Below, piece after piece: positions 63,361 through 64,000 of a stretch of DNA of 64,000 nucleotides. The notes under the pieces were generated by a model that saw only the letters and a list, made by a program, of their open reading frames with translations, searched no databases and was not told the DNA's origin. Every line of letters begins with the position of its first letter. The first letter of the stretch is position 1. Source of the stretch: Terriglobia bacterium (GTDB lineage: Bacteria; Acidobacteriota; Terriglobia; Bryobacterales; UBA6623); assembly GCA_009841225.1 (NCBI GenBank), contig VXMF01000037.1:62001-126000 (forward strand). Reading direction: 5' to 3'. Made by a program: the position numbers and the translations under genes.

Positions 63361-63390
63361 GCGGCCAATCGGAAAGTTCACGGAGCCAAG

Positions 63391-64000
63391 ATGATCACTG
63401 TCCTGCTCGGCGTCGCCATGTTCACGGGCGTCATCCTGTCGCTCGTCGCGTTGCTCATGGTGGCCAAGAACCGCCTAGTCTCCAGCGGCGCTGTCTCGAT
63501 CGGGATCAACGGGGATCCGGACAACTCCCTGACCGTGCAGTCCGGGGGCACGCTGCTGAACACGCTGGCTGAGAACAAGATCTTCATCGCGTCCGCCTGC
63601 GGCGGCAAGGGCAGTTGCGGCGTGTGCACCGTGACGGTCTGCGAGGGCGGCGGCGCGATGCTGCCGACCGAGGCCAGCCACATCACCCGCGGCCAGGCCC
63701 GCGAGGGACTGCGCCTGTCCTGCCAAGTCAAGGTCAAGAACGACATGGAGATCCGGGTGCCCGACGAGGTGTTCTCGGTCAGGCGCTGGATTTGCAAGGT
63801 GCGGTCCAACGACAACGTGGCCACCTTCATCAAGGAACTGGTGCTGGAACTGCCGCCCGGAGAATCGGTGCCGTTCCGGGCCGGCGGCTACATCCAGATC
63901 AGCTGTCCCCCGCACACGGTGAATTACGAGGACTTCGAAGTAGCCGAGGAGTACCGCCCGGACTGGGACAAGTTCAACCTGTGGCGCTATGTCTCGACGG
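63391..64000 (+). CDS. nqrF: Na+-translocating NADH:quinone reductase subunit F, 3' truncated
   Basis: The first 203 residues are in the window: one membrane helix, then a 2Fe-2S ferredoxin domain with Cys70, Cys76, Cys79 and Cys111 (CGGKGSCGVC, SCQV), numbered as in Vibrio NqrF. The start of the FAD-binding reductase domain follows (RAGGYIQISCPPHTVNYEDF). NqrF takes electrons from NADH. The NADH-binding domain lies beyond the window end. GGAG stands 9 bases before the ATG. Confidence 0.96.
   Translation, partial: MITVLLGVAMFTGVILSLVALLMVAKNRLVSSGAVSIGINGDPDNSLTVQSGGTLLNTLAENKIFIASACGGKGSCGVCTVTVCEGGGAMLPTEASHITRGQAREGLRLSCQVKVKNDMEIRVPDEVFSVRRWICKVRSNDNVATFIKELVLELPPGESVPFRAGGYIQISCPPHTVNYEDFEVAEEYRPDWDKFNLWRYVST

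Overview
The window is GC-rich (by eye) bacterial chromosome. It most resembles an Acidobacteriota genome of the Solibacter/Bryobacterales type. The pointers are two very large TonB-dependent receptors with N-terminal carboxypeptidase-regulatory-like domains, a DUF1501 protein, three formylglycine-type sulfatases, Tat-exported Gfo/Idh/MocA and mannonate-dehydratase-like enzymes, a DUF1080 protein and PQQ dehydrogenases. A Na+-translocating NADH:quinone reductase, a Na+/solute symporter and the sulfatases suggest a saline or marine, possibly host-associated, habitat. This taxonomic reading is inference; no rRNA or tRNA gene was found.

Layout. 1-10 kb: scattered periplasmic/secreted hydrolases (DUF1501 fragment, gamma-glutamyltransferase, NHL propeller, DUF1080, sulfatase), a cold-shock protein and two small membrane proteins. 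9.1-15.5 kb: an inositol-type catabolic cluster (IolE-like isomerase, Na+/solute symporter, IolD, DUF5060 glycosidase-like protein). 15.7-18 kb: a second sulfatase and a VapBC-type toxin-antitoxin pair with a clear palindromic operator. 18.2-24.9 kb: minus-strand genes for a heterodimeric ABC exporter with one degenerate ATPase site, DUF420, an ABC-2 permease, a phosphoesterase, and a rhodanese coupled to a 74-aa protein. 25.2-29.4 kb: a tightly overlapping operon of a VTC-type polyphosphate polymerase, a DUF4956 membrane protein and a secreted EF-hand/dikinase fusion. 29.4-33.8 kb: TsaC/Sua5 and a TonB-dependent receptor.

34.1-41.6 kb looks like an acquired defence/nuclease island. It holds a helicase-less type ISP-like restriction-methylase, a Uma2 nuclease, a PIN toxin fused to its usual small partner, and a two-gene unit of a DUF559/Vsr-like nuclease plus an enlarged nitrilase. 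41.6-56 kb returns to secreted catabolic enzymes (third sulfatase, Gfo/Idh/MocA, lectin-like protein, PQQ dehydrogenase, mannonate-dehydratase-like enzyme, second TonB receptor, sulfite-oxidase-like enzyme), with MATE, YqiA-like esterase and PabA/TrpG between. 56-64 kb holds housekeeping genes: Der GTPase, a MerR regulator, ThiS, and nqrABCDE with nqrF cut by the window end.

The best candidates for undescribed biology are the polyphosphate polymerase/DUF4956/EF-hand-dikinase operon and the nuclease-nitrilase pair in the defence island. The toxin-partner fusion and the operator palindromes are smaller leads.
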